Shown here: positions 1 to 9,539 of the stretch, piece by piece
How positions within the stretch are numbered: the stretch's first letter is position 1
How the letters are laid out: every line of letters starts with the position of its first letter
Assembly: GCA_020638555.1 (NCBI GenBank)
Contig: JACKII010000008.1
Span: forward strand, 31,047-95,046
Source: Alphaproteobacteria bacterium
GTDB taxonomy: Bacteria; Pseudomonadota; Alphaproteobacteria; Bin95
Length of the DNA: 64,000 nt
Direction of reading: 5' to 3'
Translations under genes and position numbers: made by a program
The notes under the pieces: generated by a model
Database searches by the model: none
What the model was told of the DNA's origin: nothing
What the model saw: only the letters and a program-made list of their open reading frames with translations

Positions 1-751
1 GGCCGACTTCCATCTGACACATTTCGCGGAAGGCAGCGCACGCCGCAGAGAACGCGTCAGGTCGCGCCGCGATTCCAGACGCAAAGCGCAAACCATTGGG
101 CGCAAAAGACACTGCTGCGACTGTCGCGACACCGAAATCCTCCGAAAGCAGCAACAACAGATCTTCTCGCGCCTCGCCATCGGCCCGAAGCCTGTTGCGG
201 AAGTCGCGGAACCGAGCACGACTCGGACCCTGCAGTTGCAAGACATCTGCGGGCCGCCCACCGCGCCACCAAAGCATGGCGGCATCCCTCTCAATGAGTT
301 CCAATAGCGCGGAGAAGCTGGCGTCTTCCAGATCAATGTGCGCGGCGCAACCATTGGAATCCCCAAAATCTACTGTTCGTCCGTCTGTATCTGCAGCGAC
401 AGCACAGCCGCCCAGCACTAGCGGAGGCCGTGAATGCCGGCTCGCCAGGGCACGAGCGATCGCCTCAGCCAACTCTCCATTCAAGCGGGTCAGCGCTCCT
501 GAGAAGGTTTCGCCCGTTCCTGTGAGGCTTATCTTGCGTCCGTCGACCGTGGCGACGCCGCCAATAAAATGCAGTCCCGGGGCTTCTGGCGGCACGATCG
601 CGATTAACAGGTCCAAGCGGGCACTGTGTCGGACAAGCGCATCGACTGTCGACGACACCATATCGGTGTGATGTTCGTCTTTAGCGCAATCCTCAAGGAC
701 AGTTTTTAGCTGCTGCCTGATCTCGTCGGCCTCCAAGATGAACTTGAACAT
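1..751 (-). CDS. YcaO-domain cyclodehydratase, N-terminal part (runs off the window)
   Basis: An open minus-strand frame runs 250 codons from ATG at 751 to the window edge without a stop, so the C-terminal part lies outside. Upstream is GAAGGG about 9 bases before the ATG, and an in-frame TGA closes the frame further up. Residues 131-157 contain DSNGCAAH followed by SALLELIERDA, and the last residues read FREMCQME. This is the YcaO pattern (S-x-G-x-A-A-G, E-x-x-ERDA, A-x-x-E-x-x-Q) of ATP-dependent enzymes that phosphorylate peptide backbone amides to make azolines, thioamides or amidines. The peptide substrate and partner genes are not visible. An IS30 relic separates it from zorD. The family call is firm; the pathway is unknown. 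Confidence 0.85.
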   Translation of the reverse strand, partial: MFKFILEADEIRQQLKTVLEDCAKDEHHTDMVSSTVDALVRHSARLDLLIAIVPPEAPGLHFIGGVATVDGRKISLTGTGETFSGALTRLNGELAEAIARALASRHSRPPLVLGGCAVAADTDGRTVDFGDSNGCAAHIDLEDASFSALLELIERDAAMLWWRGGRPADVLQLQGPSRARFRDFRNRLRADGEAREDLLLLLSEDFGVATVAAVSFAPNGLRFASGIAARPDAFSAACAAFREMCQMEVG

Positions 752-811
752 TAGCGCTTGCCCTTCGCGCTTGTATTGGTTGTCGCCTCATCCACCTATT
801 CTTGGATGCTG

Positions 812-1042
812 TTACTGGAGTTGAGGCGCCCCATCCGAGAACTCCAGGTGATTGGTTAGAATATAGCCGACACTTGGTCCATCCGCATAATGGTGCGGCG
901 CGCCCTTGGCGCCAGCCCGCTCAGCTCGGCGACGATGGCGGCCAAGGCGGCGTGCGATCTCCGCTTTCGGCAATCCCATCTCCATCAGACCGCGCAGGCG
1001 GCAGCCTTCCTCAAGGCTGAGGTGATTGTATCTCGTTCCCAT
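812..1042 (-). pseudogene. IS30-family transposase relic (N-terminal fragment)
   Basis: The first residues (MGTRYNHLSLEEGCRLRGL, then GLPKAEIARRLGRHR) match the helix-turn-helix start of IS30-family transposases. Intact members are over 300 residues. Here the similarity fails after about 37 residues, the frame continues with unrelated sequence and stops after 76. No DDE catalytic core is present. It lies between zorD and the YcaO gene, and I read it as a decayed insertion at the edge of the defence island. Confidence 0.6.
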
Positions 1043-1099
1043 GGCGCTCCCGGACATAGCCGGTGTCGCACCATGGCCCCCTGCCGCCCGGCTATTGCC

Positions 1100-4000
1100 C
1101 TACGCGTAGCGGAAGCCACCGTTGGGACTGGGCTCCGGCAGCGGCGATCCATCTCGCTCGAATGTATTGAGAATGGCGCTTTCGACCGGATCACCGGTTG
1201 CGGAGGAGCCCGCTTCCTCCTCCAGCATCTTCTGCAACTGTTCTGCATCGTCGCCGGTATCGCCCATCGGCCAGAGCGCCGACGAGGCCAGCTTCCGCTT
1301 GCGGGTCATCAGGCTATGCAGCAGGCAGTCGAAGGAATGCTCCCGGAATTCTCCATGGATGGCCATCGGGATGTGGATTGTCACCGGATGTATCTGGCCA
1401 ATGCGATGGACACGGTCATTGCACTGCTCCTCCACGGCCGGGTTCCACCAACGCGAGAGATGGACGACATGGGTGGCGGCCGTCAGCGTCAGCCCCGTGC
1501 CCGCAGCCTTCGGTCCCAATACCAGGACATCGAAGCCCTGATCGTGCTCCAGATGCTGCTGGAAGCGGTTGACGATGTCCTGGCGCTTGTGGATCGGTGT
1601 GGAGCCGTTGATCAGATCGACATGCCGCAAGCCATAGCGGGCTTTCAGCAGTTCGATGAACCGGTATTGCATCTGAATGTGCTCGATAAAGACGAGCACG
1701 CGCTCGTCGCGGACACGGATGGCGTCCAGGATCTCGAAGCAGGCCGTGAGCCGGCCGGACAGACTGATGAACGCCTCGGGCTCGTCGTTGGCGGTCACGG
1801 CCGGATGCACAGAGACGGAGCGGATGTGATGCAGCATTTTCAGCGCCGCTCCCCTGGTCCCCGACGCCAACTTCTCCCGCGCCATTTCGTAGGCTGCCGC
1901 CTGCCGGTCCGGCATGAGGCGCGGATACAGCACGCGGTCCTTGGCGGGCAGGTCCCGGGCGACGTCTTCCTTGAGCCGACGCATGGCCATGGGCGGCAGC
2001 GCCTCGTTTGGCTCGAAGACGACCCGGTAAAGCGATTGCAGGTCCTCTTCATTGGGCGTGTTGAAGCGCTGGCGAAATTCGGACAGCGGAAGAATCCGTC
2101 CGGGCTCCAGTTGCTCCAGGATCGCCCAGAGGTCGGTGGTTGAGTTCTCGATCGGGGTTCCGGTCAGGCCGATCCGAAAGTCCGCATGCATCGCCATCCC
2201 CGCGAGCGCCCTGAGGGAGCCGGGGTTCTTGAGGGCCTGGATTTCGTCAAAGACCAGCGCCGAAAACCGAATGGACCCCAGCGAGTGCTGATAGTTGGTC
2301 AGGGTGGTGTAGGTGGTCAGCACCCAATATTGGTGTCCACGGCCCTTCGCCACCGCCTCGCGCAGAAAGCCGAGGTCGAGATGCTCCTCTCCGTCCAGCG
2401 TGTCGGGGCCGTTGGCGCCCCGCCGTCGGTATGTTGCAATGCCGCTGCCATAGAGGCGCACCAGGTGGCCGAGCCCGCCCGAAGCCAGATGGCGGTCCAC
2501 CTCCTGCTCCCAGTTCTCCAGCAGCGAGGTGGGGGCAACGACCAGGATCGGCCCTTTTTCCTGCGCTCCCTCGGCGGCCATTTGGGCCTTCAGCCATGCG
2601 AGGAAGGCGATGGTTTGCAGGGTCTTGCCCAGCCCTTGTTCGTCGGCGTTCAGGACGCCGGGAAGGCCGGCCGCCCAGGCCTCGACCTGCCAGTGGAAGC
2701 TCTCGACCTGATGGTCTTTCAGCGGCGTCTCGACATTCACCGGAACGACGACGGGAACCAGCGCCTGGCGTGGCTTCACCTTTGCCTGCCACTGCACCTG
2801 CTCCAGGTTGTTCTTGGGGTCGAGGATCACGCGACCCTTCGGGGCTGGCTCTTCGGGAGGTTCCGGGGGCTCGGGCGGGTCATCCGGTCCGGTGCCGGTT
2901 TCCGCCACGAGGGTCTGGATCTGGCGGCGAATGGCGCGTTCGGTGGTGGGGGTGGCCGCGATATGCTCGCCGTCGTACTCGACGCTCTGCTCGTTTCGGC
3001 TGATCGCCTGCTGGATCTTCTCCTCGATGTGCTCCAGCTCTGCGACCGGCAGCGCTCGGATCATCTGCGCTATCGTTTCCCCGAACACCTCGGGCAGCCA
3101 GGTGGTGCCGCTGCCTTCCTCGATGACGATGGGGGAGCCCGTGTAGATCGTCTTGCCGGTAACCCGCGCGGAATACTCCTTGGTCTCGACGAAGGCCGGA
3201 ACGGCGGCCTGTTCAACCAGCTCTTCCTGCTGGGCCGCGGTCAGGTTCTCCAACAGCCCGCGCTCGCGCAGATCCTGTTCGATCGCCGCCGTGATTTTCT
3301 GGCGGGGGTTCTGGATAAAGGCCCGGCGTTCCTGTGGCGGTGCGTGCTGCATTTCCGCCATAACCCGAAGGGCGGGGGCTGCGGCCCGATCGATGACGAG
3401 ATAACGCCCGCCTCCGACCCGATAGGCCGAAAGCGCGCCGCGGTCGCGCACGCGGGCCTGAAATGCCTGCAAGGGTTGGCCTGCCAGTTCCGCCATCGCA
3501 GCCACGACCGCGCCGCTGTCCTCCCCAACGTCTTCGTCTTCCAGCGTCTTGCGCGAGAACGGGATGACGTCGAAATTGGGATCGTCATCGCTGCCGGTCG
3601 GTTGGAGTGAAAAGCTGTCGGCCAGTTGGACGTGGAGTCCGCGCAGGAAGTCGGTCATCTCCAGGTGCGCACTGGCAGTGGCCGTGCCCTGGTGGAAGCC
3701 CGGCTCCAGCGCCTGACGGAACCGCGCCAGGGCTTCCCAATGGGCGTGCAGGTCGGAGCCGGGCTCGAAGCCTTCCGCCAGCCGCACCGCGTCCAGGAGC
3801 CAGCGGGGCAGCCGGCGTTCGCCGGCGGACGTCTTCAGGATCGAGCCGATGCGGCGCACCACCTGCTTTTCGCCGAGCCTCAGCCACTGGTGGCGCAATC
3901 GAAACTGCGCCTGCCCCGGAACGCCCTCGACATCGGTCTGAAAAATCAGGTCCACCAGAGGTGGCAGGCCCAGGGTCGCGGCCGTCTGGCTGTCCAGGTC

Positions 4001-4237
4001 GGCGACGACATCGTGGCTCATTCGGATGCGCTGGGCGTCGATCTCAAGTCCGTCGGCATGGCTCTCTGCTGCCGACCTCAGGTCGGCGAGCGCAAATAGC
4101 AGATTTCGGTCTTGCGCCGACAGACGGTCGATATCCAGCGTCACGGGCCGGGCCAGGAGCCGTTTCAGGAAACCGCCGGAGTGCTGATGCACCGAGAGGG
4201 TTACCCCCCGGTCGTCATAGGCGAAATCGAATGACAT
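1100..4237 (-). CDS. zorD: Zorya type I effector ZorD, SNF2-like helicase
   Basis: 1045 residues. The C-terminal half is an SNF2-type ATPase: Walker A GLGKT near residue 535, a DEIQ Walker B near 664, GLTGTPIEN in motif III, and WWNPAVEEQ with VHRIGQ near 944 as motifs V-VI. The N-terminal 500 residues have no motif I recognise. An acidic, proline-rich stretch (PPEPPEPPEEP) precedes the helicase core. In type I Zorya, ZorD is the DNA-acting effector believed to degrade phage DNA when the ZorAB motor signals infection. It starts 6 bases after the zorC stop and ends the operon. The assignment rests on motifs plus the four-gene context. Confidence 0.9.
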   Translation of the reverse strand: MSFDFAYDDRGVTLSVHQHSGGFLKRLLARPVTLDIDRLSAQDRNLLFALADLRSAAESHADGLEIDAQRIRMSHDVVADLDSQTAATLGLPPLVDLIFQTDVEGVPGQAQFRLRHQWLRLGEKQVVRRIGSILKTSAGERRLPRWLLDAVRLAEGFEPGSDLHAHWEALARFRQALEPGFHQGTATASAHLEMTDFLRGLHVQLADSFSLQPTGSDDDPNFDVIPFSRKTLEDEDVGEDSGAVVAAMAELAGQPLQAFQARVRDRGALSAYRVGGGRYLVIDRAAAPALRVMAEMQHAPPQERRAFIQNPRQKITAAIEQDLRERGLLENLTAAQQEELVEQAAVPAFVETKEYSARVTGKTIYTGSPIVIEEGSGTTWLPEVFGETIAQMIRALPVAELEHIEEKIQQAISRNEQSVEYDGEHIAATPTTERAIRRQIQTLVAETGTGPDDPPEPPEPPEEPAPKGRVILDPKNNLEQVQWQAKVKPRQALVPVVVPVNVETPLKDHQVESFHWQVEAWAAGLPGVLNADEQGLGKTLQTIAFLAWLKAQMAAEGAQEKGPILVVAPTSLLENWEQEVDRHLASGGLGHLVRLYGSGIATYRRRGANGPDTLDGEEHLDLGFLREAVAKGRGHQYWVLTTYTTLTNYQHSLGSIRFSALVFDEIQALKNPGSLRALAGMAMHADFRIGLTGTPIENSTTDLWAILEQLEPGRILPLSEFRQRFNTPNEEDLQSLYRVVFEPNEALPPMAMRRLKEDVARDLPAKDRVLYPRLMPDRQAAAYEMAREKLASGTRGAALKMLHHIRSVSVHPAVTANDEPEAFISLSGRLTACFEILDAIRVRDERVLVFIEHIQMQYRFIELLKARYGLRHVDLINGSTPIHKRQDIVNRFQQHLEHDQGFDVLVLGPKAAGTGLTLTAATHVVHLSRWWNPAVEEQCNDRVHRIGQIHPVTIHIPMAIHGEFREHSFDCLLHSLMTRKRKLASSALWPMGDTGDDAEQLQKMLEEEAGSSATGDPVESAILNTFERDGSPLPEPSPNGGFRYA

Positions 4238-4243
4238 CGGGGC

Positions 4244-6283
4244 CTAGTTCCCGTGGATGAGTTCGAGAAGTTCGATGCCTTGGCTCCGGAGCCTTTGCCC
4301 CAAGTGTTCCACGGCGTTTTTTTCGCTGGAGGTCAGCATGCGTCGGTGGCCAAGGGCGTCGAGCGCGGACGACACTTTCGGAGAGATCAGGCGATATTGC
4401 TTTGCCAGATGCTCGAGTTCTTGAGCCTTTCGGTGCCACAAGGCCAACTCGGCCTCGGAGAGGTCGCGATTGAATATCGGCCCGACAAAGGCCTTGAGGC
4501 TGACGAATTCATCATCGCGGTTTCGATTGCGATCAATGGCCCGGGCAATATTCGCCCGTTCGGACGGGTTGACCCACGCTTGGGCCCGGACCTTTTCCAG
4601 TGCGTCGCGAACCGCGCCAGCCCTGTCACCGTTGAGGATCATGCGCCGCCAAAGGTCTTTGGCTTCTTCGTTGATGGCTCGGGCCGAAAACGGCGGCGGC
4701 GCAGTCCAGTCCGCCGCCTGCCTGGGCTGCGCGCCGGGTGCGGGTGGCGTGTTGGTTCCCCGTTGCTCCGGCGGTCGGGGCGGACGGTTGTGATCGCCGG
4801 TACTGGGCGCGCGCGTGCGCGAGAGGATGTCTCCCCGGGGTTCATTCTGTCGGGATAGGGTTCCCGGAAGGGATGGTTGGGGGGAAGGGGCGCTAGCGCC
4901 CCTGGCCCGGGCATTTTGCGGCACACGCCGGCGCGGTGGCCTGCCGGACATCGGCGTCCTGGAGTTGATGGATTCCCGGACCCATTCGGACCACACCCGG
5001 ATCGAGTTGTGGGGTCTCGACCAGGGCGACAGGAGCCTGACATCGGCGTCGCAGTCATAGGACGGCTGAAACAATTGCGGCGCGGCGGGATCGTCGCTGT
5101 TGAAGATGTGGGTCCGGTAGTTGTGGCAGCCATCGACGACGATTTTGCTGCCGATCTTCATGAGCAGGATCGAGGTGTCGGAGCGCGCGCCACCCGCGGT
5201 CTGCCGCGCAAACCGCCCAGAATACATCATCGCGCCATTGCGGATTAACTGGTTGCGAGCGTGTCGCTCGGCGCTGGGGCAGAAGGCGACCCAGGCCTGC
5301 TCGATCAACCCTTCGTCATACAAGAGGAGCCAAAAATCCCTGCGGGGCGGAAATTGGTGATTTTTTTGAGTCGCATCCACCACCGACAGGAAAAATCGCA
5401 GGTCCTCGCGGGTCAGCCAGCGGAAGATCACGGCCATGTGATCCTCCCGCACCCCAAGCCACAGGGAGCGGTTGGTGCGCGGATCGCTGAACTGGCCGAT
5501 CATCCGCTCGGTGATCGACCCGCGGAACGCATCGGTCGGTTGCCGCTTCAGCCAGTGGCCGAGCACGGCCTCGATGACCTGGGTCGAGCCCGACTGTTTG
5601 CGTGTGCCCGGCTTCGGATGAAGCCAGGCGAACAGATGGTTCAGCCCTTGCTCCGTGTTCAGGTGGGGGCGCAAGCGCCCGACAAAGGTCTCGTGGACAT
5701 GATCCATCAGGCCCGTTGCGTGCGGGTCGGCAAAGCCCTGGTCCCGCAATTGTTGCCATGGGCTCTCCATGCCCAGCATTGCCTCGGCGATGGCGGCGTG
5801 GGCGGTCCGGCCGTCGAACAGCGAGGGATAGTGCCGTACCATTGCCTGCCATCTGGCATTGAGCAGATGCAACTGGGCGCCAATCCTTTGTCCAAGCGCC
5901 AGGCTATGGCGCGCGCCGGGTTGATAGCTTGCGATGTAGATTGAGACCATCGCATTGAAAAAGCTGGCATGGGTGGTGACGGCCAACTCGTTATAAGCGA
6001 AATACAGGATATCGGTCACATCTGGCCGGCCCCGGAAATTGGGGTTGAACGCTACCCTGAGTGCCCGGAGGACGAAGGACAGTTTCACGTCGCGCCAGTC
6101 ATCGCGCTCCAACAATTCCCGCATTTCCGCAATGATCCGCTCATGATCGCGTTCCGGCGGGTCGGGCACCACATCGGGCCAGCGGGTGTGCACGCGGTTC
6201 GCGGCGGCTGCGAGCCGCGTGAGGTCGGGTGGGGGCGCCGATGGCAAATGGCGAACCGCCTTGAGGGCATCGTCAAGGCTCAC
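4244..6283 (-). CDS. zorC: Zorya type I protein ZorC (EH-signature family)
   Basis: 679 residues, starting with GTG that overlaps the zorB stop by 4 bases (GTGA). Residues 1-430 are a helix-rich domain containing the segment LLYDEGLIEQAW, consistent with the EH_signature family of ZorC. A proline/arginine-rich, probably disordered linker occupies roughly residues 440-550. A helical C-terminal domain follows. ZorC is thought to act with ZorD in the cytoplasm, binding DNA after the ZorAB motor is triggered. The protein is longer than the E. coli version (about 560 residues), and the linker accounts for much of the difference. The call depends on gene order as well as sequence. Confidence 0.82.
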   Translation of the reverse strand: MSLDDALKAVRHLPSAPPPDLTRLAAAANRVHTRWPDVVPDPPERDHERIIAEMRELLERDDWRDVKLSFVLRALRVAFNPNFRGRPDVTDILYFAYNELAVTTHASFFNAMVSIYIASYQPGARHSLALGQRIGAQLHLLNARWQAMVRHYPSLFDGRTAHAAIAEAMLGMESPWQQLRDQGFADPHATGLMDHVHETFVGRLRPHLNTEQGLNHLFAWLHPKPGTRKQSGSTQVIEAVLGHWLKRQPTDAFRGSITERMIGQFSDPRTNRSLWLGVREDHMAVIFRWLTREDLRFFLSVVDATQKNHQFPPRRDFWLLLYDEGLIEQAWVAFCPSAERHARNQLIRNGAMMYSGRFARQTAGGARSDTSILLMKIGSKIVVDGCHNYRTHIFNSDDPAAPQLFQPSYDCDADVRLLSPWSRPHNSIRVWSEWVRESINSRTPMSGRPPRRRVPQNARARGASAPSPQPSLPGTLSRQNEPRGDILSRTRAPSTGDHNRPPRPPEQRGTNTPPAPGAQPRQAADWTAPPPFSARAINEEAKDLWRRMILNGDRAGAVRDALEKVRAQAWVNPSERANIARAIDRNRNRDDEFVSLKAFVGPIFNRDLSEAELALWHRKAQELEHLAKQYRLISPKVSSALDALGHRRMLTSSEKNAVEHLGQRLRSQGIELLELIHGN

Positions 6284-7308
6284 GGGCCGGCCCGCACTTT
6301 CTCCACGACGAGCCGCAGCCCATCCCGGATCTGCTGCTGAATTTGCTCCACCTGCTCGCGGTCACGGGGAGTGTACATGATCAGACGCAGGTCGATGCGC
6401 CGGTTCTCGGCGCGTCCCGCCGCCAAAATGTTGGATGCGATCGGCCGCATCTCGCCATAGCCTGCCACCGAGATCACCGGTTGGCCTCGCATGTTGTGGA
6501 ACGACAGCAGGTCCGGTTGGCCCGCCAACATGGTCAAGAAGGCATTGTTGGCGCGGTCCGTCGACAGCCCGATATTGAACTCGTTCGTGCCGATCGAATC
6601 GGTATGGCCCTCGATCTGCACCGCCTCGATGACGATACCATGAGGGTTGCAGGCCGCGTAGTTCACCTGCCGCTGGTTGACCGTGAAGCAGGCGATGGCC
6701 TCCGTAATCAATTCGCCCAGCCGGTGGATGACCGCCTTCTTCTCCGGCAACAGGGTGCGCGAGCCGCTGGCGAACAGGCCCTCGCCGGTGAAGCGAAGGG
6801 CATCGTTTTCCGGGCTGATCTCGACCAGAATGTTGTCGCGGAATTCGATCTTCAGCGCCTTCTCGATCTGTTGCAGGATTTCAGCCCGCCGCGCCTGGGC
6901 CGTGATAATGTATTGCTCCAGCGGGTTCTGTTCCTCCAGTTGCCGCCGCAATTCCCGGATTTCGGCGAGCAAAGCGGCGATGCGGACATCCTTCTCGCGG
7001 ATTTGGTCTTGCAGTCTGACATTGCGCTCGTTCAGGGCGGCGATGTGCGAGTGCAGCGATAGGACCTCCTGCCGCAAGCGCGTGAGTTCGGCTACCAGCC
7101 CATCTCGCTCGGCCTCCAGTGTTTTGTATCGCTGGCGCAAAGCTTCGTGCTCGGGACGTGGCACCGTATCGGTGTCGGTGAAACGCACGGCGAAAAACGC
7201 CAGCAGGATCATCAAAATGAAGAGGAAGGACACCGTCATGTCCGTCATCGGGACGAAGACGGACTCTTCCTCTTCCTGGTCTCGACTGGTGCGACGCAGA
7301 TGGCGCAT
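6280..7308 (-). CDS. zorB: Zorya motor subunit ZorB (MotB/OmpA-like)
   Basis: 342 residues. A single N-terminal transmembrane helix (about 25-45) is preceded by PMTDMTVSF. Asp23 is the likely proton-carrying residue, as in MotB. A long charged coiled coil follows (about 50-125). The C-terminal OmpA-like peptidoglycan-binding domain (about 215-320) has the GHTDSIGTNEFN...STDRA signature. ZorB pairs with ZorA as a stator-like inner-membrane ion channel anchored to the cell wall. ATG overlaps the zorA stop (TGATG), indicating translational coupling. MotB itself is excluded because there is no flagellar context and the neighbours are zorC and zorD. Confidence 0.92.
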   Translation of the reverse strand: MRHLRRTSRDQEEEESVFVPMTDMTVSFLFILMILLAFFAVRFTDTDTVPRPEHEALRQRYKTLEAERDGLVAELTRLRQEVLSLHSHIAALNERNVRLQDQIREKDVRIAALLAEIRELRRQLEEQNPLEQYIITAQARRAEILQQIEKALKIEFRDNILVEISPENDALRFTGEGLFASGSRTLLPEKKAVIHRLGELITEAIACFTVNQRQVNYAACNPHGIVIEAVQIEGHTDSIGTNEFNIGLSTDRANNAFLTMLAGQPDLLSFHNMRGQPVISVAGYGEMRPIASNILAAGRAENRRIDLRLIMYTPRDREQVEQIQQQIRDGLRLVVEKVRAGP

Positions 7309-9344
7309 CAGCGACGGGCCCGGGATTGCGGTACAAAGGTTTCGGCCTGCTCGACGATTTCGCGCAGTTTGTCGAGTGCCGGTGTCAGCGTATCCTGCAA
7401 TTTGCCAACATGGTCGCGCAGCGCGTGCAGCGATCCGCTCACCTGCCGTTCATACTGTTCAAAGGCCTTGCCCAGCTTTTCATCGAGGTCGTCCAGGCGT
7501 TCGCCCTGGCCCCGCAACCCCTCCGTCAACTGCTGAACGCCGGCAAGGGCATGCTGGATCGCCTGCCGCTTGTCGGAGAGGATGGCGCTCGCGCTTTCAA
7601 GCGCGTCATGCGCTGACCGCATGGTGCTTGCCATGCTCTCCGCCGTTTGACGGGTGCTGGTCTCAAGCCTTTGCACCGCGCCGCCGAGCCCCTCGACCGA
7701 CGTGCGAATGGGCGCCGCGGCAGAGGCCATGTCCTGGCTGGCATTGCGGAAGGTGTTGGCCGCGACAACCGTGGAATCGGCTCCCGTCTTGATGCCGTCG
7801 GCCAGGCGGCGGAATTCCGTGACACCGCCCGACAATTCCCGGTTGAGCGTCTCGAATTTCGCCCCGATGCCGTCCAGCGGCGTCAGCAGGTCCTTCGCGA
7901 GCCTTTCCGCCATGTCGTTCGACGCAGCCGTGATCCGCTCGGCGGTCGCGCCGAAGGTTCCAAGCACCTGCTCGCCGGCCGCCGCAACCGCACCGCTGGC
8001 GGCATCGCCGGATGTTTTCATCTGGTCTTCGACGTGACGAGCGCCCGCCTCGGCCGCGTTGGCGACCTCGCTGCGGAACGCCTCCGCGGCGCCGCGCATT
8101 TCGGTGGCCGCCTCTTTAACGGCATCCGCCCCCCGGGCTGTGTTGTCCCGGATGTCCTCCAGGGTGGAGGTCATGGAGGCGATCAGCTTGTCGGCGCCCT
8201 GCTGGAACACTTCGCCGGTTCTGGCGGCGCTGGTCTCGGTGTTCGTGCGGATGTTGTCCAGGGTTGTCGCCAGCGACGCTATCGAAGCCAGCAGTTGCTG
8301 GTTCATGCTGTCCGAACTTTGATCCATGCGCGCTGCCAGTTCCCCGATCTTTATTCCCGCTCCCTCGATGCTGGTGCTGGCATTCGCCAGGGCGGTGGCA
8401 ACGTCGGTGGAGAATTTGTTGGCGAGATCGCTCGCCATCGTACTGACGCCTTCGGTGCCGGCGTTGGTGACCCTTTCGACCATCGGCTGCAAGGCATTCG
8501 CGACCGAGGTGGCAATGGTCTTGGGCAGTTCCTCGCGCAGCGGCCGGCCCAATTCGGCGACCAGTTCCATGCCGATCGAGCGGAAATGCTCTTTCTGCTC
8601 TTGGGTTGCCCTCAACTGATCGACGGCAATGTCCTCGGCGGAGATGAATTGCAGCAGGAACTCGACCCGCGAACAGAGCGTGTGTATCTGCTGTTCGACC
8701 CAGCCGAGGCCGATCCGCAGCACGATGGTGAAGACGATGGAACAGAACAACCCGGTCAGAGACATGATGAATTTGGCGGATGCGGTCGTCAGCAGGTTGT
8801 CCAGGCTGCGCCGCAGGTCGTCCGGGTCGCCGCTGCCGACATCCATCACGCTCAGGGCGGCGATGAGGCCGAGAAAGGTCAGGAACAGGCCGCCGGTGAC
8901 AAACAGGCCCGGCACGATCCGCCAGAACCCGGGGCCGTATCCAAGATCTTCCTGGTTGAAGAAGGTGGAGGGACGCACCGAGTTCCTTAAGTGTTGGGCC
9001 TCGCCCTCGCCATAGGGCACAAGGGTTTCCCGATATTCCTGCCAGGCGGCGACAAGGGTGCGGTGCTGTTTCTGGTGTTTGCGCGCGTCGATTTGCGGAT
9101 CGATATCGATCACGCCTGCCGTGAACGACTGCGGGGTCGCGTAGCTATCGATAATTCCGATCAGCCATCGCAACGCCCTGATCCGATGGTGAATTTGCCA
9201 AAGGTAGCGGCCGGTGCAAACCAACAAGACGAGGACAAGGAGGAAGGCAATAAGTCCAGGAAAGTATTCTTGCGTGAGTTGCCCCGCAACGCCCAAAATC
9301 GCGTCCCGAACGCCGACACCCAAATTGATCAGAAATGACATCAT
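7308..9344 (-). CDS. zorA: Zorya motor subunit ZorA (MotA/ExbB-like with long tail)
   Basis: 678 residues from the chosen ATG at 9344. The frame is open to 9506, but the extra 54 residues are polar, and the hydrophobic helix begins soon after the Met-Met at 9344, which has GAGAGGGG upstream. Membrane helices lie near residues 28-50, 147-168 and 192-213. A cytoplasmic tail of about 460 residues follows, rich in Ala, Glu, Asp and Thr and predicted helical or coiled coil. In Zorya this tail transmits the motor signal to ZorC/ZorD. First gene of the operon; the promoter is probably in the AT-rich stretch upstream. Confidence 0.9.
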   Translation of the reverse strand: MMSFLINLGVGVRDAILGVAGQLTQEYFPGLIAFLLVLVLLVCTGRYLWQIHHRIRALRWLIGIIDSYATPQSFTAGVIDIDPQIDARKHQKQHRTLVAAWQEYRETLVPYGEGEAQHLRNSVRPSTFFNQEDLGYGPGFWRIVPGLFVTGGLFLTFLGLIAALSVMDVGSGDPDDLRRSLDNLLTTASAKFIMSLTGLFCSIVFTIVLRIGLGWVEQQIHTLCSRVEFLLQFISAEDIAVDQLRATQEQKEHFRSIGMELVAELGRPLREELPKTIATSVANALQPMVERVTNAGTEGVSTMASDLANKFSTDVATALANASTSIEGAGIKIGELAARMDQSSDSMNQQLLASIASLATTLDNIRTNTETSAARTGEVFQQGADKLIASMTSTLEDIRDNTARGADAVKEAATEMRGAAEAFRSEVANAAEAGARHVEDQMKTSGDAASGAVAAAGEQVLGTFGATAERITAASNDMAERLAKDLLTPLDGIGAKFETLNRELSGGVTEFRRLADGIKTGADSTVVAANTFRNASQDMASAAAPIRTSVEGLGGAVQRLETSTRQTAESMASTMRSAHDALESASAILSDKRQAIQHALAGVQQLTEGLRGQGERLDDLDEKLGKAFEQYERQVSGSLHALRDHVGKLQDTLTPALDKLREIVEQAETFVPQSRARR

Positions 9345-9539
9345 GTATTGGGGCGCCCCCTCTCGCCCATCCTCGACGCGAGCGGCTTTCTGCCCGCCGC
9401 CAGCATATCCGCGCTGAACCCCGTCGATAAGTCGGAACCAAAATCCTTTATATAACCAAATGTTGTCATCGCAACCCGTGATCAGCTTCGACGCAAGCGT
9501 GAACAACTCTCAGCGGCCAACCCGCCGACACCGTCCGGG

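Noticed and set aside
96..671. 191-codon plus-strand frame at the left edge
   Set aside because: Low-complexity Ser/Arg/Ala composition; the opposite strand encodes clear YcaO motifs.
890..3610. Long plus-strand open frames (417 and 474 codons) opposite zorD
   Set aside because: They are antisense frames of a GC-rich gene, with no protein-like motifs, and zorD has complete helicase motifs on the minus strand.
6280..9344. Flagellar MotAB or TolQR/ExbBD energy-transfer pair
   Set aside because: The very long ZorA tail and the zorC-zorD genes in the same operon identify Zorya; no flagellar, Tol or Ton genes are present.
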